Source: Rhodococcus sp. 14-1411-2a (GTDB taxonomy: Bacteria > Actinomycetota > Actinomycetes > Mycobacteriales > Mycobacteriaceae). Taken from it: a stretch of 64,000 nucleotides of DNA. Both the position numbers and the translations under genes were made by a program. The notes beneath the pieces were generated by a model. It was not told where the DNA came from, did not search any database, and saw only the letters and a program-made list of their open reading frames with translations. Positions 17,517-25,564 of this stretch are shown one piece after another (position 1 is the first letter of the stretch; every line of letters starts with the position of its first letter). The stretch covers positions 310,001-374,000 of the forward strand of contig NZ_NPGA01000009.1 in assembly GCF_002259485.1 (NCBI RefSeq), written 5' to 3'.

Positions 17517-18185
17517 TCAATCCGCCGCGATCGCGCTGTGGCAACCGGCGCGAATGTGCGCGCGCATGATGGCCTCGACCCACTCCTCGTCCTCGTACTC
17601 CAACGCGTCGACGATCTCGAGGTGATGGGCGGCGCTGCGTGAGATCTCCTTCGGTGAGTACTTCCGAAAGGTTCGTGCTGCGACAAGGGGTTTGAGCAAA
17701 GCGATGGCCATCTCGGCCATTCGTGCGTTGGGACACTTCGACAGGATCGCCGTGTGGAAGGCGTTGTTCAGGCTCGCGATCTCCGTCGTGTCGGCGGCCT
17801 CTACGACGATGTCCTGCATCCGCTGCGCCGTGCGACGCAAGTCAGCCAGTTCCTCGGCCGAGAAGTGCCCCGTCGCAAGTTTGGCGGCATGCGGCTCCAG
17901 CAGCGAGCGGGACGAATAGATCGCCTCGACGGTGTCTCGGGTGAACTCGGTGACCCGGGCTCCCTTGTTCTTCTCCATCGTGACCACACCCGTGGTGGCG
18001 AGAGTGGCGAGCGCTTCGCGCACCGGAGTGCGGCTGACCCCCAGCCGCCCGGCGAGCTCGGCCTCGTTGAGCTTCTCGCCCGGGCTGTAGAGCCCGGAGA
18101 TGAGCAGGTCGAGAATCTTGTCGCTCAGCTCGGACACGGTAGGTGCCTGGTTGTCGGGGGTGTTCTCACACGGGCCATTGTGCAT
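17517..18185 (-). CDS. GntR-family regulator, FadR/FCD subgroup
   Basis: The 222-residue protein starts at the ATG at 18185. Residues 15-75 form the winged HTH (LNEAELAGRLGVSRTPVREAL), and the rest is a helical FCD ligand-binding domain with the expected metal or acid-binding histidines (LNNAFHTAIL, AAHHLEIVDAL). FCD regulators sense small organic acids and usually repress the pathway next to them. The start lies inside the last codons of the lyase gene (20-base overlap), so it is the third gene of the CoA-transferase operon. It probably senses the substrate of the divergent 2-hydroxycarboxylate transporter. Confidence 0.88.
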   Translation of the reverse strand: MHNGPCENTPDNQAPTVSELSDKILDLLISGLYSPGEKLNEAELAGRLGVSRTPVREALATLATTGVVTMEKNKGARVTEFTRDTVEAIYSSRSLLEPHAAKLATGHFSAEELADLRRTAQRMQDIVVEAADTTEIASLNNAFHTAILSKCPNARMAEMAIALLKPLVAARTFRKYSPKEISRSAAHHLEIVDALEYEDEEWVEAIMRAHIRAGCHSAIAAD

Positions 18186-19110
18186 CAGCGAGCTGTTGAC
18201 GGGTGCCACCTCGGGAGACGAACGAGTACGACGGTGTGCCGGTGTACCCCTCGCTCGTTCGCACCATCGCCAGGTAGGTCTCGAGGTCGATGCCCGTCTC
18301 GATTCCAAGCGAATCCAACAGGGCCACCACGTCCTCCATCGGCGCGTTGCCGAGGACGGACGGGTCGCCGGGGAACCACATGTCTCCGCCGAGGCCGCCG
18401 AAGGACGCCTCGATCCAGTCGGCTCCCGCGGACAGGCTCGCCAACGCGTTGACAGTGCCGAAGCCGTTGCGGTTGTGCAGATGCACCCCCACCGGGATGG
18501 TGGGATGACGGCTCTTGACGCGTCGGACACCGTCGTAGAACTCGTTCGGGGTTTCCACCCCACTGGTACCCGCCAGATACAACGAGTCCGCTCCGGCGTC
18601 GATCACCCGCTCGACCACCGCGTCGAGTTGGGCGGTGTCGATCGCGCCGTGGCAGGGCGCGAAGAACGCGGTCGCCACTGCGGCGCTGACCTTCTTCCCG
18701 GACAGGTGTCCCTGGGCGACGATCGCGGCGAAATCGTGCAGCAACTGTTCGGGCGTCGAATTCTGATTCTTCGCGGCCATGTCCCGGTCGACCGGGATGA
18801 TCGAGACGATCTCCTCGATCTGCGTCTCGCAAGCCCGTTGTGCGCCGCGAACATTGGGCACCAACGCCTTGTAGTGAACCCCGTCTCTGCGCGGCGCTTC
18901 CTCGATGACTCGCTCGGCATCGCTGAACTGTGGCAACACTTTCGGATGCGCGAAGGACGTGATCTCGACGGTGGTCACACCGGAATCGAGAATGCCGTGG
19001 AGCAATTCGAGTTTGTGATCGGTACCGACGAACTGCGATACCGCCTGCAGGCCGTCCCGCAGGCCGACCTCCACCAACCTCGCGCTCGTGGGCACACCGT
19101 CGAACACCAT
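18166..19110 (-). CDS. HMG-CoA lyase-like enzyme lacking the catalytic cysteine
   Basis: A 314-residue TIM-barrel protein of the HMG-CoA lyase family: VGLRDGLQ at 15-22, HLHNRNGFG at 210-218 and the C-terminal GN (254-255) supply the divalent metal ligands. The glycine-rich loop that reads GLGGCPYA in true HMG-CoA lyases here reads GLGGDMWFPGD, so Asp243 stands where the catalytic cysteine should be. It probably cleaves or condenses a 3-hydroxyacyl-CoA other than, or by a variant mechanism to, HMG-CoA. The ATG forms a TGATG junction with the CoA-transferase, so the two likely act in sequence: activation to a CoA thioester, then C-C cleavage. Confidence 0.82.
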   Translation of the reverse strand: MVFDGVPTSARLVEVGLRDGLQAVSQFVGTDHKLELLHGILDSGVTTVEITSFAHPKVLPQFSDAERVIEEAPRRDGVHYKALVPNVRGAQRACETQIEEIVSIIPVDRDMAAKNQNSTPEQLLHDFAAIVAQGHLSGKKVSAAVATAFFAPCHGAIDTAQLDAVVERVIDAGADSLYLAGTSGVETPNEFYDGVRRVKSRHPTIPVGVHLHNRNGFGTVNALASLSAGADWIEASFGGLGGDMWFPGDPSVLGNAPMEDVVALLDSLGIETGIDLETYLAMVRTSEGYTGTPSYSFVSRGGTRQQLADAQWPV

Positions 19111-20354
19111 CAGATGATCCCGTCGGCGCGGAAGGCATCGATGGCGTCGCGCGTGAATTCGCCGACGACAGTGAGTACTTCGTCGGTGTGTTCGCTGAGC
19201 GCAGGGCCGGGCCAGCGCACCGATCCGTCGGTACGACTGAGCCGGGGGAACGTGTTCTGCATCGGCACCTCCCCCAGAGTGGGATGCGGGGTGGTGATGA
19301 TGCTCTTGCGGGCGATGAACTGCTCGTCGCCCAACATGTCCTCGGGTCGGTAGATCTTGCCGACCGGAACCGAATGCGCCAGCAGCAGCTCTTCGAGTGC
19401 GCGCGCATCGTGCTGAACGGTGAACTTCCCGACCATCGCGTCGAGTTGTTCCTGCCGTTCGCCGCGGGCACCGTGCGTGCTGAACTGCGGGTCGGTGGCC
19501 AACTCCGGCATCCCCATTGCCTCGGCGAGACGCGCGAACACCGTGTTCTGATTGGCCGCGATCAACACCCAACCGCCGTCGGCGGTGGGATAGACGTTGC
19601 TGGGCGCAACATTGGGCAGAATGGCACCGCTGCGTTCACGTTGATAGCCCGAGATGACCCACTCCGGCACGATCGATTCCATAATGCCCAGGACGGCCTC
19701 GTAGATTGCCGAGTCCACCACTTGTCCACGGCCACTGCGGGTTCGCTCGTACACCGCGCCGAGCGTTCCGATGGCGGCGAACACCGCGGCCAAGGTATCG
19801 CCGATCGAGATTCCGACGCGTGAGGGCGGCGTCGAAGGATCGCCGACGACGTAACGCAGTCCGCCCATCGCCTCACCGATGGAGCCGTAGCCGGCGCGCG
19901 AGGAATACGGGCCGGTCTGGCCGAATCCCGAGACCCGGGCCAGAATCAAGCCTGGATTGTCGGCGGCGAGCGTGTCGTAGCCCAGCCCCCACCGCTCCAA
20001 CGTTCCCGGGCGGAAGTTCTCGACAACGATGTCGGACCGGGAGATCAATGTTCGAGCGATGCCCTGCCCCTCGGGAGTACGCAGATTCACCGTCACCGAC
20101 TTCTTGTTGCGGCCTACGACCGACCACCACAGCGATTCACCCTGCGGACGCGTCCGGCCCCACTCACGCAGTGGGTCTCCGGTTCCCGGCTGTTCGAGTT
20201 TGATCACCTCGGCCCCGAGGTCTCCCAGGATCTGCCCACAGAACGGCCCGGCGACCAACTGACCCATCTCGATGACGCGCAGGCCCTGGAGGGGGCCGGT
20301 GGACGCCGGACGAGGGGTGCTCGGCTCGTTGGTGGCTCGGTCGTCGACAGTCAC
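19110..20354 (-). CDS. Class III CoA-transferase (CaiB/BaiF family)
   Basis: The GTG at 20354 is preceded by GAGGAGAA and is a better start than upstream codons in the same frame. The 414-residue product opens its domain with LQGLRVIEMGQLVAGPFCGQ, continues with LGDLGAEVIKLEQP, and has the active-site aspartate in GRGQVVDSAIYE. These are the signatures of family III CoA-transferases, which move CoA between two carboxylic acids through an aspartyl-CoA anhydride. It is the first gene of a three-gene operon (CoA-transferase, lyase, GntR). It likely activates a hydroxy-dicarboxylate brought in by the divergent transporter. Confidence 0.9.
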   Translation of the reverse strand: MTVDDRATNEPSTPRPASTGPLQGLRVIEMGQLVAGPFCGQILGDLGAEVIKLEQPGTGDPLREWGRTRPQGESLWWSVVGRNKKSVTVNLRTPEGQGIARTLISRSDIVVENFRPGTLERWGLGYDTLAADNPGLILARVSGFGQTGPYSSRAGYGSIGEAMGGLRYVVGDPSTPPSRVGISIGDTLAAVFAAIGTLGAVYERTRSGRGQVVDSAIYEAVLGIMESIVPEWVISGYQRERSGAILPNVAPSNVYPTADGGWVLIAANQNTVFARLAEAMGMPELATDPQFSTHGARGERQEQLDAMVGKFTVQHDARALEELLLAHSVPVGKIYRPEDMLGDEQFIARKSIITTPHPTLGEVPMQNTFPRLSRTDGSVRWPGPALSEHTDEVLTVVGEFTRDAIDAFRADGII

Positions 20355-20366
20355 AACTTCTCCTCT

Positions 20367-20378
20367 ATTGCATGCAAT
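20367..20378. promoter_or_regulatory. Candidate GntR operator 1
   Basis: ATTGCATGCAAT is a perfect 12-base palindrome just upstream of the CoA-transferase start. It shares TGCA(T/C)... half-site character with the site at 20431. The local GntR/FCD regulator is the natural candidate to bind it. Confidence 0.5.
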
Positions 20379-20430
20379 TGGTACTCGATAGTGCGCGCTC
20401 TGGCCATTTCTACCAGGCTTATGGGAACAG

Positions 20431-20445
20431 GTGCATACAATCATG
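20431..20445. promoter_or_regulatory. Candidate GntR operator 2
   Basis: GTGCATACAATCATG repeats the TGCAT-CAAT pattern of the palindrome at 20367, one base different from a TGCATGCAAT half (TGCATACAAT). It lies mid-way in the divergent gap, where it could control the transporter promoter. Confidence 0.35.
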
Positions 20446-20523
20446 TTGACGCAGTGACCCGCAACACATAACGTAGCGCTAGCTCGATCCCCTCGTCGTG
20501 CACCGAAAATTCAGGAGAACACG

Positions 20524-21870
20524 TTGACGTCAGCCCGACCGACCGAATCCGAAGTCGTCACCGAGGACGGCGAACGCTCGTCGGACATGAACTCGACCCT
20601 CGGCCTACCGATGCGCTGGTTCGTCCCGATGGCTTTGGTCATCGTGGTGCTGGCGTATCTGTTCACCCCCGCGGAAGGGATGACGGCGGGCTTCGCCACC
20701 ACGATGGCCCTCGGCGGCCTACTGATGGTGATCGGCAATGCGATCCCCGGGTTCAACCGCATCGGTGGCGGCGTCATCCTCACCATCCTGATTCCGGCCG
20801 TGCTGTTCAGCTACAACCTGATGCCCGAGCGCACCGCCACGGCGATCGACGACTTCTACACGCTGTCCGCATTCGGTGAATTCGTCGTCGCGGCGCTGAT
20901 CGTCGGCAGCATCCTCGGTATGGACCGCTCGCTGCTGATCAAGGCGGGCTCGCGGATCATCGTGCCGATCGTCGCGACCATTGCCGTGTGCTTCGCACTG
21001 TTCGGCCTCATCGGGCAACTCACCGGGTACGGCCTGGGCAAGATGCTGTTCTACGTCGTCGGGCCAGTACTGGGCGGAGGCGTTGCGGCAGGTGCCATTC
21101 CGATCTCGGAGGTCATCGCACAGAACAGCGGCGGCAACGCGACCGACTACCTGTCGATGCTCGTGCCCGCCGTCGTGGTGGCCAATACCGTCTGCATCAT
21201 CGCGGCCGGTGGCTTGGCATGGCTCGGGCGGCGCAAGCCGAACCTGTTCCCCCGCTTCAACGGCAACGGCGAACTGGCAGTCAAGAAATCGAAAATGATC
21301 GTGCCGGTGGGCAAGGCCATCTCCTCGGCCGACGCCGTGCGCAGCTCCATCATCGGATTGTTCACGGCCGGAATGCTGTTCATGATCGCCGACGCCCTGT
21401 CCTTCTACGTTCCGTCGATCCACAGCTATGTCTTCTTGATCGTGTTGTGCGCAATCGCGAAGATCTTCTTGCCCATCCCCGACTTCCTGGTTCAGGGTGC
21501 CGATATCTGGTACAAACTCGTCGCCAACGCCTTCATCCCCGCCATTCTGGTGGCCGTGAGCATCGTGGCGATCGACTTCAAGCAGGTGCTCAGCCTGCTC
21601 AACGACCCGGTGTACATGTTCTCCACCATCGCAGTCGTGTTCGTCGCCCTCTTCGCTGCTGGATTCGTGGGTTGGCTGGTGCATCTCCACTTCATCGAAT
21701 CGGCGATCTCGGGCGGACTGGGTCTGGCCGACTTCGGCTCGAGCGGTGACCTGGCAGTACTGGGTGCCGCCGATCGACTGGAACTGCTTCCCTTCCTGTC
21801 CATCTCCTCACGCATCGGTGGCGGTCTGGTTGTGCTGACCCTGTCGCTTCTGGGGCCCATCGTGTTGTGA
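20524..21870 (+). CDS. 2-hydroxycarboxylate transporter family (CitS/MleP-like) symporter
   Basis: The TTG at 20524 follows AGGAG at 20513-20517. The 448-residue protein has about eleven hydrophobic segments and the two glycine-rich re-entrant motifs of the 2HCT family: GPVLGGGVAAGAIPISE near residue 180 and SSRIGGGLVVL near the C-terminus. Family members import citrate, malate, citramalate or similar acids with Na+ or H+. It is divergent from the CoA-transferase/lyase/GntR operon, which would process such an acid. That link between transporter and pathway is an inference. Confidence 0.85.
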   Translation: MTSARPTESEVVTEDGERSSDMNSTLGLPMRWFVPMALVIVVLAYLFTPAEGMTAGFATTMALGGLLMVIGNAIPGFNRIGGGVILTILIPAVLFSYNLMPERTATAIDDFYTLSAFGEFVVAALIVGSILGMDRSLLIKAGSRIIVPIVATIAVCFALFGLIGQLTGYGLGKMLFYVVGPVLGGGVAAGAIPISEVIAQNSGGNATDYLSMLVPAVVVANTVCIIAAGGLAWLGRRKPNLFPRFNGNGELAVKKSKMIVPVGKAISSADAVRSSIIGLFTAGMLFMIADALSFYVPSIHSYVFLIVLCAIAKIFLPIPDFLVQGADIWYKLVANAFIPAILVAVSIVAIDFKQVLSLLNDPVYMFSTIAVVFVALFAAGFVGWLVHLHFIESAISGGLGLADFGSSGDLAVLGAADRLELLPFLSISSRIGGGLVVLTLSLLGPIVL

Positions 21871-21917
21871 CGCGTGCCGGGACAGCGCCGAACAGGTTCC
21901 GACTCCTGAGCAACTGG

Positions 21918-21975
21918 TGCTCCACTATTCGACGACCTCGGGGGATTCCCTCAGACCCGGGCCGCGAGTGGAGCA
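21918..21975 (-). repeat. Dispersed palindromic repeat, copy 3
   Basis: A 58-base element with terminal inverted repeats TGCTCCACT (21918-21926) and AGTGGAGCA (21967-21975). The core reads GGGAATCC on the reverse strand, so this copy is inverted relative to the others. It lies between the convergent ends of the 2HCT transporter and the small membrane protein gene. Confidence 0.65.
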
Positions 21976-21999
21976 TCCCGTGCAGCGGCTCGCCTTCGG

Positions 22000-22407
22000 C
22001 TATTGCCGGCTGCGATCGCGGGCACGCGTGCGGAATTGGCCGATTGCCAGGACGATCAACGCGGCCCCCAACACGGTGAGGGGAATTTGAGCGCGCGGAG
22101 CGTCGATGTCCAGTACAACGATCTGCCACACCACCCACCCGATGGTCACCAGCCCCGCGCACGCGACGTACAGCGCTGCTTCGGAGGCGTCGACGAGCAC
22201 GGCCGCCACGCAGATCAACGGTCCCAGCCCGAGGAAGAACAGCACGAACAACCCGGATATGCGGTAGTCCCAGGTATGCCACGACGGGAGCATTCCGACG
22301 TTCAAGCCCAGTGACCGCCCGCTGGGGTCCGAGGTCAGCGACACTCCGTTGAACGTTCCGGCTGCGCCCAACAGGATCAGCAGTGCCACCGTCGAGAGTT
22401 TGTTCAC
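22000..22407 (-). CDS. Small integral membrane protein of unknown function
   Basis: The GTG at 22407, seven bases after AAGGA, starts a 135-residue product (VNKLSTVALLILLGAAG). It has four predicted membrane helices with a short outside loop containing SWHTWDYRISG and a basic C-terminal tail (RTRARDRSRQ). The frame is open far upstream, but only as antisense sequence over the next gene. I do not recognise the family. It is divergent from the BASS transporter and shares its upstream palindrome. Confidence 0.7.
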   Translation of the reverse strand: MNKLSTVALLILLGAAGTFNGVSLTSDPSGRSLGLNVGMLPSWHTWDYRISGLFVLFFLGLGPLICVAAVLVDASEAALYVACAGLVTIGWVVWQIVVLDIDAPRAQIPLTVLGAALIVLAIGQFRTRARDRSRQ

Positions 22408-22476
22408 GGTGACGTCCTTACTTTCTCGTCCTTCGCATATGGCCGGCAGCGGTTCACGTAAGGGTTGATACTGCCA

Positions 22477-22500
22477 GAACAAGTCCAATTGGTCTTGTTC
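22477..22500. promoter_or_regulatory. 24-base near-perfect palindrome in a divergent promoter region
   Basis: The arms GAACAAG and CTTGTTC enclose CCAATTGG, giving a 24-base palindrome broken only by one T/T pair. Its position between the small membrane protein gene and the BASS transporter gene makes it a strong operator candidate. No regulator gene is adjacent. Confidence 0.6.
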
Positions 22501-22572
22501 CACGCTGCGGTTACGCTCGACGGGTTGCGCACCCACCCGGGGCCGCGCCCCGACCACCTCTGGAGACTCTGC

Positions 22573-23544
22573 ATGCCCAAGCTGAAATCCGTCAGCGAGT
22601 TCACCGGCAAGTGGTTCGCTCTGATCGTCGTGGCGGCGGGCGCACTGGCCCTGATGACTCCCGATACTTTCAGCGGCGGCACTCCTGCCGTTCCGTGGCT
22701 GCTGTCGATCATCATGCTCGGCATGGGAATGACGTTGCGGCTCTCCGACTTCGCGGTGGTCGCCCGACGGCCGTGGGCACTGTTGCTCGGGGTGGCCGCG
22801 CAGTTCATCGCGATGCCGCTGCTCGGGCTGGGAATCGCCAACGCGCTCGGCCTCTCTGCGGCACTGACCGCCGGGATGGTGCTGGTCGGTTCGGCTCCGG
22901 GCGGCACAGCGTCCAACGTGATGGTCTACCTCGCCAAGGGCGATACCGCGCTGTCGGTGGCCATGACATCGGTGTCCACCCTGCTCGCACCGATTCTCAC
23001 GCCACTGCTCGTGCTCTGGCTCGCCGGTGAGTTCCTGCCCGTCGACGCCGGCGGACTGTTCGTCTCGATCCTGCAGATCGTGCTGGTTCCCGTCGTATTG
23101 GGAGTTGTTCTGCGCCTGCTGTTTCCCAAGATCATCGACCGCATGCTCGACGCTCTGCCGTTGATTTCGGTCGCCGGCATCACCGCGGTGGTGCTGTTCG
23201 TGGTTGCCGCCAGTGCACCGACTCTGCTGTCCATCGGAGCCCTCATCGTCCTGGCCGTCGTGCTGCACAACTCGCTGGGACTGGCCGTGGGATACGGCAT
23301 CGGCAAGGCGTGCGGACTCGACGTCGCCAGCCGACGCGCGATCAGCATCGAGGTCGGGATGCAGAACTCCGGGTTGGCCGCGGCTCTGGCATCGGTGCAC
23401 TTCAGTCCAGCGGCGGCCCTGCCCGCGGCCATCTTCTCGGTGTGGCACAACGTCTCGGGCTCACTTCTCGCCAGCTACTGGTCGCGGCGCTCGATCGAAC
23501 CGAAGCCGGCCGAACGCACGCAGGAGTCGACCACCATCGAGTAG
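22573..23544 (+). CDS. Bile acid:sodium symporter family (BASS) transporter
   Basis: I start at the ATG at 22573, seven bases after GGAG; an in-frame extension to 22465 would cross the palindromic operator. The 323-residue protein has about nine to ten hydrophobic helices and the family's crossing-region motifs: GSAPGGTASNVMVYLAKGD near residue 110-125 and SIEVGMQNSGLAAALA near 255-270. BASS proteins import organic anions with Na+; plant and bacterial members carry pyruvate, pantothenate or keto acids. The substrate here is not known. A strong terminator follows 28 bases after the stop. Confidence 0.87.
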   Translation: MPKLKSVSEFTGKWFALIVVAAGALALMTPDTFSGGTPAVPWLLSIIMLGMGMTLRLSDFAVVARRPWALLLGVAAQFIAMPLLGLGIANALGLSAALTAGMVLVGSAPGGTASNVMVYLAKGDTALSVAMTSVSTLLAPILTPLLVLWLAGEFLPVDAGGLFVSILQIVLVPVVLGVVLRLLFPKIIDRMLDALPLISVAGITAVVLFVVAASAPTLLSIGALIVLAVVLHNSLGLAVGYGIGKACGLDVASRRAISIEVGMQNSGLAAALASVHFSPAAALPAAIFSVWHNVSGSLLASYWSRRSIEPKPAERTQESTTIE

Positions 23545-23571
23545 GCCGATTCCAGCTGGATTTCGAACAGA

Positions 23572-23620
23572 ATCCGGTGCAGCTGACCGCGCTGAGCGCG
23601 GTCAGCTGCACCGGATTTTT
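23572..23620 (+). terminator. Rho-independent terminator
   Basis: Perfect 21-base arms (23572-23592 and 23596-23616) with a TGA loop are followed by a run of T (23616-23620). It sits directly after the BASS transporter stop. Confidence 0.92.
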
Positions 23621-23677
23621 GTTTGTGCTCGGACGAATGCGCTGCACACAGATCCCTTGCGTTATATGCATTCACTG

Positions 23678-23690
23678 TGCAATATTTGCA
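23678..23690. promoter_or_regulatory. Short inverted repeat upstream of an oxidoreductase gene
   Basis: TGCAA-TAT-TTGCA lies 43 bases before the start at 23733 in an AT-rich patch that also contains TTATATGCATT. It may be part of the promoter or an operator for the downstream dehydrogenase genes. Confidence 0.3.
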
Positions 23691-23732
23691 ATCGCGCTCA
23701 GCGTCCGCCGAGCCCGCCATCGAGGAGGCCCC

Positions 23733-24725
23733 ATGATCACAGTGACCAGTGCCGCGGGTGGTGTCGGCCGCTTGCTCGTTCGACAGCTCGCCACGCAGAA
23801 CGTGCCGGTTCGAGCAGTCGTCAAGAACGCGGCGCAAGCTGCGACCACCCGCGCAGACGGAGCCGTCGAGGTCGTCGTAGGCGATCTCAGGTCCGAGGAA
23901 ACGCTCCGAAACGCCCTCACCGGGGCGGACGTCCTCTACCACGCGGCACCGACGCAGATCATCGACGAGAGGCCGATCATCGATCATCTGATCACAATCG
24001 GACCGGCAAACGGGCTGCAGCACATCGTTTTCCATTCCGTGATTCATCCGAACCTGCATCAACTGACGCACCACCACCAGAAGGACATCGCCGAAGGAAT
24101 TCTGCGGAGCAGCGGAATTCCCACCACGGTGCTCAGGCCGTCCCACTACATGCAGAACTACCTGGAAGTGTGGGAATTTCTGCAGGCCGGAGTCATGCCG
24201 TACCCGGTTTCACCGGACAGCGTCATGGGTGTCGTCGATGTTGCCGACGTCGCCGAAGCAGCCGCGAACATCCTCGTCGACCCCTCGCCGCACACCGATC
24301 GCGTCTACGACCTGTCCACGGTGGAACTCACCCGGCACGAGATGGCAGAGATCTGGTCCGACGTGCTCGGCCACCGCGTCACCGCCATTCGGATCCCGCC
24401 CTCGTCGTTGACGAACTCGCTGAACGCGCTGCCTGCCCTGGCCTCGGTGGTCGGGCATGCGGTCCAATCGACGACGCTGAACTCCATCGGCCACCTCGTT
24501 CGCGGTGCCAAGGCTGCGTCCAACCCTCGTGACATGAAGAATTGGCCGGCCGATGCACGCGAGGCGTACCGCACGATGATGACCCACTACGACGGCTACG
24601 GACTCCCGGCCGGAGACCTGACGGTTCTGCCGAAGCTGCTCGGACACACGCCGACGTCGCACGAGCAGTTCGCACGGCGCTCGGCCGCCGAGCTCGGGGG
24701 CATTCCCCTCGGGGCGAGCCGATGA
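23733..24725 (+). CDS. NAD(P)-binding atypical SDR (NmrA/QOR2-like)
   Basis: The ATG at 23733 follows GAGGAGG. The 330-residue product has a Rossmann fold starting ITVTSAAGGVGRLLVRQLA, the atypical SDR glycine motif, then DVLYHAAP and SHYMQNYLEVW. It lacks the YxxxK pair of classical SDRs, as NmrA-like proteins do. These proteins are NADP-dependent reductases of quinones or similar compounds, or redox sensors. Its stop overlaps the start of a classical SDR gene by four bases, so the two likely act on one pathway. Confidence 0.75.
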   Translation: MITVTSAAGGVGRLLVRQLATQNVPVRAVVKNAAQAATTRADGAVEVVVGDLRSEETLRNALTGADVLYHAAPTQIIDERPIIDHLITIGPANGLQHIVFHSVIHPNLHQLTHHHQKDIAEGILRSSGIPTTVLRPSHYMQNYLEVWEFLQAGVMPYPVSPDSVMGVVDVADVAEAAANILVDPSPHTDRVYDLSTVELTRHEMAEIWSDVLGHRVTAIRIPPSSLTNSLNALPALASVVGHAVQSTTLNSIGHLVRGAKAASNPRDMKNWPADAREAYRTMMTHYDGYGLPAGDLTVLPKLLGHTPTSHEQFARRSAAELGGIPLGASR

Positions 24726-25507
24726 ATCTCCGACGGTCCCGCTACCGGCCGGGCCGCTCGCTGGTGACCGGCGCAAGCTCGGGGATCGGTGAAGAATTCG
24801 CCCGAGCGCTCGCCGCCCGCGGCTCCGATCTGGTACTCGTCGCACGACGAGAGGACCGGCTGACCACACTGGCGACGGAACTCGAACAGAACCACGGAAT
24901 CCATTGCCGCACAGTGGCCTGGGACCTGTCCGAGGAAGCGAGCGGACGCCGACTCCGTGAGGTGGTGCCCGAGCAGATCGATCTCGTCGTCAACAACGCA
25001 GGTTTCGCCGTGCAGGGACCGTTCGTGGACAGCGACGCCGACGACTTCGAGCGCCTCATCGCCGTCGACATCCGGGCTGTCGTGGACATCTGCTCGGCGT
25101 TTCTGCCGGACATGATCGCCCGCTCGAGCGGCACCATCGTCAACGTCGCCAGCACCACTGCGTTCCAACCCGTCCCGTCACTGGCGGTGTATGCGGCCGC
25201 CAAAGCATTCGTGCTCAGTTTCAGTCAGTCGCTGTGGTTCGAGTCGGCCCAGCACGGAGTCAGAGTGTTCGCACTCAATCCGGGCCCCACCCGTACCGAG
25301 TTCTTCGATGTCATCGGAGACACCGCCGCAGCAACCGGCAGCTACCAGACACCGACCGAAGTGGTCGCCACTGCCATGCGCACGCTCGATGCCAGACGGT
25401 CTCGCCCGCAGGTGGTTTCGGGCCGGATGAACACCGTTCAGGCAATCGCGGCCGGTCTGGTCCCCGCGCGAATCCTGCTGCCCGTCCTCGCCCGGATGCT
25501 CCACTAG
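24722..25507 (+). CDS. Classical short-chain dehydrogenase/reductase
   Basis: This 261-residue enzyme has every classical SDR motif: TGASSGIG at 17-24 for the cofactor, NNAG near 95, the catalytic Ser region (VNVASTTAF), and YAAAK near 158-162. The acidic-to-Arg segment VARRED after strand 2 suggests NADP(H). It reduces or oxidises a hydroxyl or keto group; the substrate is unknown. The ATG overlaps the previous stop (ATGA). A TetR-like regulator follows. Confidence 0.88.
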   Translation: MNLRRSRYRPGRSLVTGASSGIGEEFARALAARGSDLVLVARREDRLTTLATELEQNHGIHCRTVAWDLSEEASGRRLREVVPEQIDLVVNNAGFAVQGPFVDSDADDFERLIAVDIRAVVDICSAFLPDMIARSSGTIVNVASTTAFQPVPSLAVYAAAKAFVLSFSQSLWFESAQHGVRVFALNPGPTRTEFFDVIGDTAAATGSYQTPTEVVATAMRTLDARRSRPQVVSGRMNTVQAIAAGLVPARILLPVLARMLH

Positions 25508-25564
25508 ATCCCGGCCGAACTCAGCACCGTCCAGGCACCTCACGAGGAATGTAGTGTCACCAGC

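Noticed and set aside
22408..23448. Upstream extension of the small membrane protein at 22000-22407
   Set aside because: The extension is His/Gln/Arg-rich sequence antisense to the BASS transporter; the GTG at 22407 has a ribosome binding site.
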